Origin: Neoceratodus forsteri
Taxonomy: Eukaryota > Chordata > Ceratodontiformes > Ceratodontidae
DNA: 64,000 bases
Reading direction: 5' to 3'
NCBI GenBank assembly: GCA_016271365.2
Contig: CM057454.1
Coordinates: 700,119,501-700,183,500 of the forward strand
Part shown: in pieces, positions 30,946 through 42,155 of the stretch
How positions within the stretch are numbered: position 1 is the stretch's first letter
Layout of the letters: every line of letters begins with the position of its first letter
Notes under the pieces: generated by a model
What the model saw: only the letters and a program-made list of their open reading frames with translations
What the model was told of the DNA's origin: nothing
Database searches by the model: none
Translations under genes and position numbers: made by a program

Positions 30946-32545
30946 TCCGTGACCAAGCTGATCTCCAACCATCTGGCATTTTGTTCCTTTAATGTTAGTT
31001 GCTTTAAATCAACATTCAGCTCAGCACCACTGGCAGCAATCTTTTCAGAAATCAGACCAGCATACCACTCTGTGAAGCAGTTTTTCAAAATATCTTTAAA
31101 GATATTAACCGAGATGTCAATGGGCTGCAGTGCATCAGTGCATGATGCTGGGACATACACAGGGAATATGCTTGCATCCTCCATTTTTTTAGTACAGTTT
31201 CTGTGCTGTGCACTTGGTACCGATCCCTGATAAGCAGGCATTTCTGTTCCTCAGGTAATCCCAGGGTAGCTTTAGTACTTTTAAAATAGGGCTCTAGCAT
31301 ATGCTCAATAAAATCAACTGTCATCTGCTCATTAGCCCAATTATTAATGGACTGAGTAATGTGCCATCCAGGAAGAAATTTGTGGGTAGGAGTACACATA
31401 GAGGTCTTCCCTTTGTAGATGACCTGTGGTGAGAGCATGTTGCTGGCTAGTGTGCATGACAGGACCACAGAGACCTGGCACTTGTCACTCAGTCTGGTAA
31501 GAGAGACTTATTTAGATCCAGTTTCCTCCATGGTCCACTTAGACACTGGGACCATGTTTACTCCAGTCTCATCTAGGTTTATCACCAGCTGTGGAGGAAT
31601 AAGCTCCTTCTGAGCACACGCTTCAGCTATTAATTTCAAGAAGCCTGCTTTCAGATTGTCAAAGTCAGCAGGGACCTTTCATGCTAGTTTGGTCCCCTTC
31701 CACCTGCAAAACCTCATTCTGTTTAAAAATCCCCAAACCCACTTGATGGTAAGTAGAAGGTAACCACTGTTCTCAAACAAATGTTGGGGTGCATTTGCCT
31801 TTACAATGCAAACAGCAACTGCATGGATCACTCTGGTATTTACCACTACTCCTTCTGCTCGCATGGAACTGACAATTTCAATTGGTCCTCAAAATTGTCA
31901 ACCAAGTGTGTCGGTCTCCCCCAAGGCTTTCATGGTAGGAAGGGGGAAAGGGTTGTTGGATCCCCAGCTTTGTACACTACTGCCAAGTTATTGGCTTTGA
32001 ATTTGTAGACCATGCTTTCATTGATTGCACCTCCATTTTGGGATTGGTGAAAGCGCATGGCCGCCATGACCCCATTCTCAGCTCTATACTTCCCCAGCTG
32101 ATACCTGAGGTCTGGTGTGTATGTAGCATATGTGGTGGGCCTGCTTTTCTTTGCTGGTGGTGTTGCCAGTTTCCTTGTGACAGAAGCCACGACATGAAGT
32201 TCAACACCAGAGCTCTCAGCAAGTTCATCGATATCTAAGGTGCTCATCTTGAGTGGATATTTCCTCTTGCACTGTGAAGACTTTAACCACTTCAGAAGTG
32301 GCATGCTGACAAATGGGCAATTGGAACAGAATGCTGAACTGCATGGAGCACTGACAGTGGAGGAAGTAAGTGCAGTCGGCATGATTGAAAGTGGATGGTT
32401 TAAATAAACAATGCTGATTGCAGCTGTTGTCAATTACTATAAACAATGTATTTGCCAGTATCGCAGTAGCACAAATACAAGCTGACACCAATATGTATAG
32501 CAGGTTGGATTTCACTAAATCTGCATGATGCAATTCAATCTGCTA
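30946..32545 (-). mobile_element. pogo-like (Tc1/mariner superfamily) transposon relic
   Basis: The body is the transposase pseudogene at 30955-32330. A CAGTACTTGCC-like word near 32550 could be the outer end, but I could not define paired terminal repeats or a TA duplication, so the limits are approximate. Confidence 0.5.
30955..32330 (-). pseudogene. DDE transposase, pogo-like, degenerate
   Basis: Minus strand in order: helix-turn-helix region with YTPDLRYQLGKYRAENGVMA and INESMVYKFK (~32130-32000); linker GDPTTLSPFLP; GVVVNTRVIHAV (~31850); INLDETGVNM with the first aspartate (~31570); QVIYKGKTSMCTPTHKF and WHITQS (~31410-31340); LPEEQKCLLIRDRYQVH with the second aspartate (~31240); FPVYVPASCTDALQPIDISV with the third acidic residue (~31120); FTEWYAGLISEKI. 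Intact members cut and paste DNA at TA sites. Several stops and frameshifts show that this copy is inactive. Confidence 0.75.
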
Positions 32546-33029
32546 TGCAGTACTTGCCAACCAAACAAGTACCTGAATAAAGGATACCAGTGCACAAATG
32601 CAGACTTAGGCTAGTGCCTGGAGATAGTGAAACTGGGAACAGTCGAACATTAGTACTCATCGGGGCAATCTTCCAGCTGCCTGGTTACTCACTGCTGAGA
32701 CATAGAGATCCAAGGGGAGATTCCATTAGAGCAGAATCTGATAATAGCAACTAATCAAGAAGGAACCACTCCTGCAATGCAATATCAGTGTGTCGCTCCT
32801 CCATGTGTTAGTCAGCATCAAATGTGAATGCACAGAAACTTTGTGGGAGAGTCAAAATCTGCCAAATAAAGATCCACTCAAAGCCATCTATGGAGTTATC
32901 CCAAACCCAGCTATCACAACAGTAAGGCCCGAGGGCAAAGCGAATCAAGACCTTTACAAGAAAGCCAGTATTAGGTCTCAGAGAAGAGATTAACTACTTA
33001 ATCGGCCAGCTCTGAAATGAACAGCACTT
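32546..33029. other. Unassigned sequence
   Basis: No gene or repeat recognised between the pogo-like relic and the L1-type relic. Confidence 0.4.
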
Positions 33030-34085
33030 CCCGAGGTTTAGAGAGTAAAGTCATTTAAACAGATCAGGAAGCATCTTTTTAAGTTCAATCCCTGCTTCCT
33101 CAGCTGAGTCAAAACATTGCCACACACCACCATGTAGAACTTGCAGTGTGGCCAGGTATGGCATCCTAAACTTTATAGTGGTCAAGATGAGCTTCGACAC
33201 AAGTGGGTGGTAGGCTGCCCTTCTTTGTCTTATTGAGGCAGGGAGATCTTGGGCTATTTTTAAACGAGCCCCTTCCCAAGTTACTTCCTTTAAGTCTCAA
33301 ACTTTGGCAAGGTGTTGTTGATCTCGGAAATTCAGAAACTTGAAGATGAGGGGTCATGGCGGAGAACCCTCAACTGGCATCAGATGGAGGGCACGATGGG
33401 CATGCTCAACTATATAGGAAGGGGCATTGGGTGAGGGACCCACAAGTTTTGTGCAGAGTTTTGCACAAAGGTGAGCATGTTGGGACCCTACACCCCAAAG
33501 GAAGCCCAAGAATAACAAGATTATTGCGGTGGCTTCGCCCTCCAAATCCTTGATCTGTGCTTCCATGTGGGTGAATTTCTGCAGAAGAGTTGGTTTTGTT
33601 TTGGCTCAGTCTTTACCTTCCAGTCTTCCAAAGAGCTTGTGTGGGTCTCATTATCACCAACCCACCAAGCGAGAGAGTCCATAGATACACAGAGCCCCTT
33701 AATGTCATCCATAATTGACTGTAATGATTCCTTTAATGTGCTGAACTCCAGAAGAAATCATTCTTCTGTAAATACTGATGAAGGAGCAACAGGTCAGGTA
33801 GTGCTAGTGCTCAGGGCCTTAGATCTCTTTGCAGCCTTTTCATGCTACAGGGTGGCAGGAGTATGACAGGGCAGAGCGGCTTTCATACCTGCTTATATTT
33901 TGCACCACAGATTCTGATATTGTCCTTCTGCAGACAGGTAAGGCAAATCAGAAACACAAAATTACCACAATTTAGTGAAGATAAGCAGTAGGAAAGATTT
34001 AAAAATAGCGAGGAGAGGGAGAGAGGGATCAAGGATGTAGTCACTCTGAGCAGCCCATCACGTGACTCCCTATCAGTGAAGCAGT
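33030..34085 (-). mobile_element. L1/Tx1-type LINE 5' part (minus)
   Basis: The minus-strand 5' end GGGAGTCACGTGAT matches that of the plus-strand relic at 2510. ORF1 follows leftward, from a lysine/serine-rich N-terminus to the RRM and C-terminal domain, and ends near 33030 without ORF2. Confidence 0.7.
33040..33900 (-). pseudogene. L1-type ORF1 relic
   Basis: Minus strand: MDDIKGLCVSMDSLAW, then a helical segment with MEAQIKDLEGEA (the L1 coiled-coil to RRM junction), YIVEHAHRALHLMPVEG, IFKFLNFRDQQHLAKV, ARLKIAQDLPASIRQRRAAY and YLATLQVLHGGVWQCFDSAE. The order matches the RRM plus C-terminal domain of L1 ORF1p. Stops and frameshifts separate the blocks. It is the longest L1-type ORF1 relic here. 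Confidence 0.7.
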
Positions 34086-34154
34086 CTGCTGCTGTCTCAT
34101 CTATGAGACTGTGTTAGATCTTTTTGCTTAGTATCTAAGTAAAGTCTCGGGGGC

Positions 34155-34610
34155 AGGTGGATTAGAAACACAGAAACATACTGTAGAAGCATAGAATTTA
34201 TTTGCAGAAAAGGACAGCTTGGCTGACGCAGTCTGCCAGTCTGCCCAGATGATCCCTACCTAGCCTATCTCCTCTGATCCTAACTGGTCTCTGGCAACCC
34301 CCCTGCTTATTTTGTAACATTCCCTTTTATCTATTTCATGGAGGATTAAAACCTCAAATGTTTTTACCTCCACCATTTTCACTCTATGTCTGTTCCAGGC
34401 ATCTACCACTCTTTCAGTGAAGTAGTACTTCCACATATCCTCCCCCACTTCATCTGATGCTATCTGGTCCTGGTGCTCTTTCTCATTTGAAATAGATTCC
34501 CCTCATGCACCCTACTCACCCCCAAGAGGTACTTGCAGGTCTCTTTCATGTCCCCTATTTCTAAAATAAACTCCTCTGAGGTGCACCTGGATATCAGAGG
34601 TAGGCTATTA
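34155..34610 (-). mobile_element. CR1 3' end (minus)
   Basis: Plus strand starts GAAACACAGAAACATAC (inverse of the CR1 tail) and continues through TGCCAGTCTGCCCAG and TCTTTCAGTGAAGTAGTACTT, the CR1 3' UTR words shared with 19438 and 35440. Confidence 0.65.
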
Positions 34611-35439
34611 ACCCAGAGTCGCTAAAAGTGTTCTGCGCTGTAATGCAGCAATTGCTATTATTGCAGTCGCTATAATAGCATTGCTAAAAATGACTCACTG
34701 AAAATGACTTGCTGTATTGACGTGCTACCCTTGACATATATAGCAATACCATTTTTGCATCTGGTGTTAAATCATTCCTACAGAAACCCAAGAAAGCTTG
34801 AGTAACCATAAAGCCCCCTGGTATACCGTTGCCGCAGTGACTCCCAGATTGTAAAGACCACCACAGCGACAGGAATCGGGCAAAATCCGCCTGTCACTGT
34901 GGTGGTCTGTTAATTAGAGATATTTCGCTGGGTGTTTGCCTCCCCCAGTCCAACTCCGACTCAAAGTTAGAATCCTAGATACCGGGGGGGTTTGGGTGCG
35001 CAGCCCCCCGATGGATTCACGGAGGCATCCCTGACACTGCAATGCCAACAGTCGGCACTGCAGCTGTCGCTGTCGGGGATGTCTCCATGCTGACTGTCAC
35101 TGCGGCATGGGTAAACCAAGCCCCCTACAGATTCTGGAAACAATATACTTTTCTGGCTGGGTAAGACCATAGGTCCTTTCATTATCAACTCCACCCAGTT
35201 CTACCCCAGACAACATCAAGTCAAAGACCTATTCTGCCCTGGTAGCCTTGGTAAGAGTAATGCATATGGAAATTTCTCTACCCCCCCACTCGGACTGCCC
35301 CTGGAAAGTCAGGAGGACAGCCTAAAAGACTCTTTGCTAGCCATCCATCAGGCACCCAAGGCCATTCAGTGGGAAGCAAGATCTCCCACTTGTACCTCAA
35401 CTGACTTGCTATCACCAAAGACAGTTGGTTGCAGGAAAT
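34611..35439. repeat. Foldback-rich region
   Basis: Contains a hairpin with 18 bp arms and one mismatch (34856-34873 and 34890-34907, GACCACCACAG...CTGTGGTGGTC) around a 16-base loop, plus short repeated words (GCTATTATTGCAGTCGCTAT) and imperfect inverted pieces at 34995-35110. Probably one or two small foldback transposons; ends were not defined. Confidence 0.45.
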
Positions 35440-36300
35440 ATAAAAACATAGTAATTGTTAGCAAATAAGGATTGTTAGGCCCATCTAGCCTGCCCATAAG
35501 CCCTGTACTTGATCACAGCTTCTGGCCCTCCCTCTGCTTTACCTATATGGTTCCCCTATGCCTGTACCATGCATGCTCAAATCCAGCCACAGTGCTTGTT
35601 CCCACCACCTCCTGTGGCAGACCATTCCACGCATCCTCCACCCTCTCTCTATGAGGAAGAACTTCCTCACATTCCCTCTTAGCCTACCACCTTCCAATTT
35701 CATGTCATGCCCCCTCATTCTTGTCCTCCTCCTGTATTGGAAGATGTTGCCCCTCTGCACCTTGTTTATGCCCTTGAGGTACTTGAATGTCTCTGTCATG
35801 TCCACTCTCTCCCTCCTCTACTCTAGCGAGTACCTATTGAGGTCCCTTAATCTCTCCTCATAAGTTTTGTGGTGCAAGCCCTGTACCATCTCAGTCGCTC
35901 TTCTCTGGACTGTCTCCAGCCTATTAATTTCCTTTCATAGGTGCGACCTCCAGAACTGTACACAGTACTCCATGTGAGGCCTGACCAGGGTTTTATATAA
36001 CGGCATCCCTACCTCCCATCTTCTGCTGGTGATACCCCTGACTATGCACCCCAGCATGCCACTGGCCTTCCCTGCTGCCCTTGTACTCTGCTTTGACATT
36101 TTCATGTCATCTGAAATAATAACCCCCAAGTTCTTTTCTTCCTTGGTGACTGTCAGCACCTCCCCCATCCTGTAGCTCACTCCAGGGTTTCTATGCCCCA
36201 GGTGCATAATTTTGCACTTCTTTGAATTAAACCTCAGTTGCCACTCCTCAGACCAGGATTGTTTGAGAAGGCCTGGGTCTGGAATTGATTTTACCATTTT
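35440..36300 (-). mobile_element. CR1 LINE 3' part (minus)
   Basis: Minus strand 35935-36297 encodes WQLRFNSKKCKIMHLGHRNP, EEKNLGVIISDDMKMS and MPLYKTLVRPHMEYCVQFW, the CR1 RT C-terminal domain in one open frame. The 3' UTR continues to 35440, where plus-strand AAAACATAG marks the tail. The least decayed CR1 copy in the window; 5' truncated. Confidence 0.8.
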
Positions 36301-36599
36301 CCATCAACCATACAGTTTAGTAGCGGCCTCTTTCAATCCTGAAATAAGTCTGATTGAGGAAAGAAATGCAGAGTTTTCTGCTTGTAAAGGCTATATGTGA
36401 GGTTGAAGAGACAGAAAGGGGAAAGGGATTTCTTTTCCAGTACTTTCTGGTTCCAAAGTGCCATGAGTGTTGTGATTCTTCTTGGATCTCAAAGGCCTGA
36501 GCAAATATCTGAGATATACAAAGTTTAAGACAGTATATCTGAGGGAGAAATCCCTGTCCCTCTAAAAGGGAGATTGGATTTATTTTGCATAATTTCACA

Positions 36600-37045
36600 T
36601 CCTCATCAGTCATTTCCACAAGAAATTCCTTTGATTCAGCATGGGAAACAAAATATATCAGTACAGAGTCTTACCATTTGGACACTCCTCTGCTTCCATT
36701 GTTTACATCAAATGCCAGGTGGAACTTAGAGCATACCTATGCAGAGAAGGTATATTTATCCTTATCTGAATGACTGGCTGATCAAAGTCAACTTCCAACA
36801 AATAGGACCTGAGCCTTATTGATGAGGTTCTGACATATTGATTGTCTTGAGGAAAAACAGCCAACAGAAAGACCAACCACTGTAAGTGGAAAACAGTTTT
36901 CCATTTGGTATAGCATGCTGGCAATTTCTACTGTCACTTGTCTATTTGCCAGGGTGTTTGACTTCCTGCTGCCATTAGTGTCCTTAGGTATAGAACTTCC
37001 ATTTCTGAACATTTACTTCAATTGTGCTTATACAACTGGATGAGA
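36600..37045 (+). pseudogene. DIRS RT fragment and recombinase N-terminus
   Basis: Across two frames: HKKFL, then GNKIYQYRVLPFGHSSAS (RT motif after the palm), AYLCREGIF, YLNDWLI (the DIRS YLDDWL-type motif, second position N) and, from 36880, KQFSIWYSMLAISTVTCLFA then RVFDFLLPLVSLGIELPFLN, the helical N-terminal domain of the recombinase. The jump from RT to recombinase shows an internal deletion. Confidence 0.65.
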
Positions 37046-39780
37046 TGTATGCTTGTGTGACTTAGAAACATTGTGGCTTTTCACTTCTCTATCCATGGGC
37101 TAAACCATCCTGTAGGGGTACAACACAATGAACCCTAGAGGAGGGTTTCCCCCATAGGTGTTGCTGGAATAATTCCCTTGGCTAAAGGTATCTTAGGTAG
37201 AAGCCCATGGGAAAGAGAAACGAGCCACTGGGGGGTGGATGATGGGGCAATGAAGAGATGAATTCTGGAACAGTCCAGGATGAGGAGTGGCCTTTTAAGA
37301 CCTAATGGGGGAGTGACCTAGTTGCTCAACCCATTGAAAATCAGGCTTAAAGCTTTCCCATTCAATTGTGCTTACACAACTGGATGAGATGTATGCTTGT
37401 GTGACTTTGATACATTGTGGCTATTTGCCTCTCTATCCATGGGATATACCAGCCTTTAGGGGTACGATGTAATAAACCCCTAGAAGAGAGTTTCTCCCTA
37501 TAGGTGCCACAGGAATAATTCTGTTGGCTAAAGGTAGCTTAGGAAGAAGCCCAAAAATAATACCCAAAAGGGTGTCGAGCATCGAAGAGGTGAGAAATCA
37601 GAAGATATCTAGACCAGAATTAAATGTGACAGCCATAGACAGGAAGGACAGGAGAAGAACAATAAAGGTTAAGGACAATGAATGAAAGGAAATCTGACAA
37701 GATGCAGAAGGGAGGACTTCCTAAGGAGATAGGGAACAGCTGGGGCCACCATCCAACTCCATCCAACAGCAGAATCTAACTAAGGAACCTATGAAAGCAC
37801 TAACCCTGACTAATATTATGACCATCGGCATGGAGGAGAGGAAAAACCTCCTTTGAGGAGGAAACCTCTGGGGATCCAAGGCCTAGGTCGCCTTCCCTCC
37901 AGGTTGAAGGACATTTTGATTAGAGATGGCTCCACTACAGCAATTTAAAGTCTCGATCAAGGAAGGAGAAAAAGTCAAATTTTAGAGGAAGCTCTTGCTT
38001 TGTCCTTTCAAATGGTCAGCTGTTGAGGGACATGAGTGATATTTCTGTAACTAGATGCTCAAAAGCAAGAGAGGAAGTACAATGATGGAAAGAAGCCTTC
38101 AAAGCCTGAATGGTTTCAGGTGAGGCATGAAATGACCGATGTATGATGATAGAGAGAAGCCTGCCAGCCCCAAGCAAAGGGGCAATAGACATGAAGGCAT
38201 GTCTCCGAGTGGACTGGAGAGTAGGTCAAGTCAAGTTGAGGTAACATGGACCTGAGATGGTTATGCTGGAGTAGTCGATGTGAAGGGGTAGACCCACATA
38301 GAGGTCAGATGAGCAAGGGATACCAAGATGCAGTCATCAGAAGATCGATGGTGATAATAACTGCAGGACTGCAGCACTTTGATGAGGTAGCATAAGACCC
38401 AATGAGAGGTATGCTCAATTTATTGATGTGAATGAGTGGATCCTGAGGTCAGACTGAGTGAATGAGAACTGGATTCAGGCACCTGGACACTAGACGGGCT
38501 AAGGTAAGAGGAAAATACAAATAAGGAAGGTGCTGGCAGGATATGGAAAAACCCCAAAAGAAAGTAGAGGTCAGAGAAGTAGTGGAACAGAGGGCAGAGG
38601 GAATGGGAGAAGGAGGTCAAGAAGCGGAGTCAACAGGGGCAGACATCCCTGATACAGTGGACAAAGGTAGAGAGAAGGACCGAGTCAGTCAGCCAAGGAC
38701 AATGATGGAGGGTTGTGCATCCACAAATGGCTCAAACAGCATGAGAGGTGCCAATAGAAAACAGCACAACCATGATAACACCACAGTAATAGCACATCAA
38801 TCCTGTAGAAATGCTAAAACTATGAAAGTGCTGTACATACAGGGGGAGATGCCAGCCATAGCACTGGGCCATTAGAGTCTGTCTGCACAGGCCTCCGCAT
38901 GTGGACAGGAATGAGAACCCCATAGGCCAGAGGAGAAGGTGACAGTGCAATTGGAAGTGCAGAAAGCCATAAAACCAGCAAACCATGGGAAGCACTAAGG
39001 TCAGGAAAGAGAAGCCAAAAGATCGGAATGTTCATCTGCAGAACCGGAACAGAAAGCAGAATGAAGCAGCAAGAACTGGCCAGGTGGTTGGGAATGAGGA
39101 GCTGCAAACTCAGGAGGTCCAGCTGCTCAGAACGTGATCATACCACTACCAGAAGGACAAGGAGGAGGAATTGACAGAGAAATCGGAACTGAAACGGGAG
39201 CCACATGTCTGAGAAACTGCATTGGAAGGCACCCCAGGGGAAGAATGCAGCAAACGGGAGGAGAGACAGGAATGAGACCCAGGGAGAAGTGAAGGAATGC
39301 CCAAATGGCAATACACAAAGCAGCTGCAGTGGACCAGGCAGGGTGGGAGAGAGTGCACTACGGAAGTGCTTGCACAGCAACAGGAGCCCGGGGAGGCCAG
39401 GAAGAGGAGCAACAGGACCGAGTGGAGAGAGAACAAGCAGGAAGGACTAGATTGACAGACAAACGAGGCACCAGGGTGGGAGGGACCACAGGTGAACCCA
39501 GGGTAGGCGTGCAGCAGCCTGAGCTGCACAGTGTGGGAAGGGGGAGGACAAGGGAAATGGAAAAAAAGCAAGAAGGGGAGAAGGCAGCAAGTGGCCCGGA
39601 GGCACCGCACGAGACAGAAAACTGAGAGGAATGTGGCAGGAGCGAGGAAGAGTGGCTCCTCCAGCTGCATTGAAGAGACGAATCCTGGGACAGTCAAGGA
39701 GGGCTGGCCTTTTAAGGCCTGATTGGGGAGTGATGTAGTTGCTCCACCCATTGAACCTCAGGCTTAAAGCCTTCCCATTA
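37016..39780. repeat. Tandem pair: 345 bp short unit and 2,420 bp long unit interrupting DIRS
   Basis: The block TTCAATTGTGCTTA-acaactggatgagatg plus ~180 bp occurs at 37016 and 37362. The block GGCCTTTTAAG-cctgattggggagtgat to GCTTAAAGCCTTCCCA occurs at ~37280-37361 and ~39690-39776. So unit 1 (37016-37361) has the two ends of unit 2 (37362-39780) without its ~2 kb middle. The middle (37560-39640) is purine-rich on the plus strand and encodes nothing I recognise. Confidence 0.65.
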
Positions 39781-39849
39781 TTAGTTATTTCAGTGTATTG
39801 GTTCAGAGCTCCTTCTGTGGTCTTGGTACCTATTTCAGAAGGTTCCTGA

Positions 39850-40500
39850 ATGAGGTTAAATCATTTATACAACCTTTGCCAGGACAGTGACCCTTCCTAG
39901 GATGACAATTTAGTTTTACGAATGTTGCACTCTTGTGATTTAAAGATTATGTCTTGAAAAACAACCTTTTTAGTGGCTATTACTTTAACTAGAAGGGTAA
40001 GTGAGTTGTAGGCACTTTACGTTTACCATCACTATTAGATAAAGTAGCCTGTAATACTCACCCTAGGTTCTTTCTTAAGGTTGGTGCAGAATTTGAAACA
40101 AATCTATCATTTCATTCCATGTGTTCTTCCCTAGACCTCATGCCAAGATACGAATACTACTTCCATCATCTAGATGTTCAACAGACCTTAGATTTTAACT
40201 TTATCAGGACAGACCCTATCAGAGATTCAGTTAAACAATTACTGTCACCTATGGGGGCACCTCTTCAGGCTTCCCCATTGATAGGAAACAATATCTCACT
40301 TGATAGTTCCTTTTATCAACCATTGCTACATGCTTGCCTTGTGCCCTGCCCCTGAGGGAGTATTCACCCATTTTACCATAGGCGTGGCCACTTCTGTTGC
40401 AGCCTCTAATTCTGTCCCCTTTGTAGCAATCTGCAAAGTAGCTACACTTGTGTCTAAGAACACTTCCACTACACATTATAGTGTGGTGGAAATATAGCTC
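39850..40500 (+). pseudogene. DIRS tyrosine recombinase catalytic fragment
   Basis: Plus strand: FLNEVKSFIQPLP, then LVAITLTRRVSELQAL with the first catalytic arginine motif (~39970-40015), FHSMCSSLDL, and after frame changes GVFTHFTIGVATSVAASNSV, VAICKVATLVSKNTSTTHYS (40350-40490). In active relatives the second part reads H-x-x-R and ends with the H-Y tyrosine region; here the second arginine position is isoleucine (THFTI), so catalysis is lost. Stops are present. Confidence 0.7.
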
Positions 40501-40652
40501 CATAAGGATGCAGACTGTGTCTGCAGTGCTGAATAGCTTGTTTCCTACATAGAACCATTACTTCCCTCCTCCCATTCTGTACTGCTAGCAGTCAATGCAA
40601 TGCATGTGTCTATAAATGAGTACTTATACATAGAATAATTAGTTACCCACAT

Positions 40653-40901
40653 GTAACTGTTCTCTCTAGAATAATGCATCTATATCCACACATATTTAGG
40701 TATGATGGGTAGGCATATGCTATTTAGGTATGCTGTTAGTTACTGTACTGTTGTTAAACTACTTGCAAGTGCTTCTTCTTTCTGCAGAAAAAACATAATG
40801 GTTTGAACCTGATTATACATTTCTTTTTGCCACCTCCTCAAACTGGGAATAATGCAATGTGTATGGATATGGATGAATAACTCTAGAAAAAATACAGTTA
40901 C
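40653..40901. repeat. Inverted ~42 bp repeats at the DIRS 3' end
   Basis: 40653-40692 (GTAACTGTTCTCTCTAGAAT...) and the reverse complement of 40857-40901 (GTAACTGTATTTTTTCTAGA...) match with few differences, sharing the ATCCA-ATCCA-type end. The spacer is ~165 bp. Confidence 0.6.
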
Positions 40902-41024
40902 TGGCTACCAAACAATTGATATTGGCCAAATTTGGCCTAGGAATCCTGTAGGAGGTTGATAGCCTGCCATTAAGTTATCCCTTCAGAGCATGATAGTATT
41001 TTTTATACGTGTTACTTTTCAAAT

Positions 41025-41920
41025 ATGGAAGTCAGGACCCAGATACCACAGCACGTGACACTGTCGTCTACCCCAGACTTTCATTACCTCCTTCAGGCCT
41101 ACTTCAAGGCTCAGGCTCTACCCATTCCTTCCATCTCCTCCACTATTCCACCTACCCAGCTATCCCTCTATACTACGAGGAAGCGCTCCTGGAACCCCAC
41201 CTTAAGGTTCCTTCTTCTTCTCTTCCTCATGTCTGGGAATATCCATCCTAATCCTGGACCACCAATTTTCATGGTGCCTCCACAATGAACCCCGGGTGTG
41301 CTGCGCATTGCCTCTCTCAATATTTTGAGCATCCTAAAAAAGTGGGACTCCTTCCAGGGCTGGGTACTACAGCATCAACCATATGTCATAGCAGTGTGTG
41401 GAACCTGGCTCACCCCTCGGATCCCCGATTCTTCTGTATCCCTGCCTGGGTTTACTCTCTACCGTGCGGATCGACAAGGTAAGTGTGGTGGTGGCTGTAC
41501 AAGGTCACCTACTCCCCCCCTCAACTGGGGGCTGGCCCACAGGCCCTCACTGTCAAACTGTCATTGGGACAAGCCCAAAACCCTTTATATATCACAACAG
41601 TATACATTCCCCCTAGGGATTAAAAATCAGCCTTCCGAACGACGTTGTCATATCTGGACACACTACTGTCACAGTCGGAATTGCTGGTATTCGGAGATTT
41701 TAATATCAATTGGCTAAGTAAGGACACCATCCCTCTTACTGATATCGCCACAGCCCAAGACCTAACTCAATTGTTGGTCACTTCCCCTACCTGCTATGAC
41801 CTGCGGGCTGGATCCTCATCCCTACTGAACCTCATCTTCTCCAATTGCCCACTCAAGATCAATAAAGTCTCCATCCTCCATCCTACCAAATGCCCTCAGT
41901 GACCACTCACCAGTTCTCTG
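41025..41920 (+). pseudogene. L2-like LINE ORF2 N-terminus: 2A-like leader and endonuclease
   Basis: The leader reads LRFLLLLFLM, then SGNIHPNPGP (41232-41261). The endonuclease starts after a stop with LRIASLNILSILKKWDSFQG (41298 onward) and continues with VCGTWLTPRIPDSSVSLPGF, LYRADRQGKCGGG, a frameshift, LVFGDFNINWLS (~41685-41720) and LLNLIFSN. The GDFN aspartate and the W-L-TP region are retained. The C-terminal SDH is traceable near 41900 (LSDHSPVLCS in another frame). The domain nicks target DNA in intact relatives. Confidence 0.75.
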
Positions 41921-42143
41921 CTCCTGATCCTGTAAAACCCCAAGATCCCCTCCCAAAATAATTGAGCAGCGTAAACTTGGTCCTGGTAAACTGGCACTAT
42001 TAAAGGCTCACCTTAGGGCCTTGGATTGGTCCTTAATTTCAAACTCTGTAAACCCTGATAGTGCCTTGGACCTATTCACCCTGTCCTTCAATAATATATG
42101 TGACCTCTATGCACCTTTCACTAAAAGAATGGTTAAAGGCAAT

Positions 42144-42155
42144 CATGTACCTTGG
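42144..42155. repeat. Target duplication, left copy (CATGTACCTTGG)
   Basis: Repeated with one mismatch (CATGTGCCTTGG) at 42530-42541. The LINE reading frame NHVPW...HVPWFTEWLK is duplicated across it. Confidence 0.75.

Larger units (their letters stand above)
36590..40920 (+). mobile_element. DIRS-type retroelement relic
   Basis: RT motif region (36640-36790), then the N-terminal core-binding part of the tyrosine recombinase (36880-37045), a ~2.7 kb interruption of repeated sequence, the recombinase catalytic part (39850-40500), and finally a pair of inverted ~42 bp repeats (40653-40692, 40857-40901) resembling DIRS terminal sequences. RNase H and methyltransferase regions are missing. DIRS elements integrate by tyrosine recombination and leave no target duplication. 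Confidence 0.7.

Noticed and set aside
39146..39751. 201-codon minus-strand frame as a membrane protein
   Set aside because: The plus strand is purine-rich, so the complement reads as Leu/Ser/Pro/Cys-rich by composition. No real transmembrane pattern or homology.
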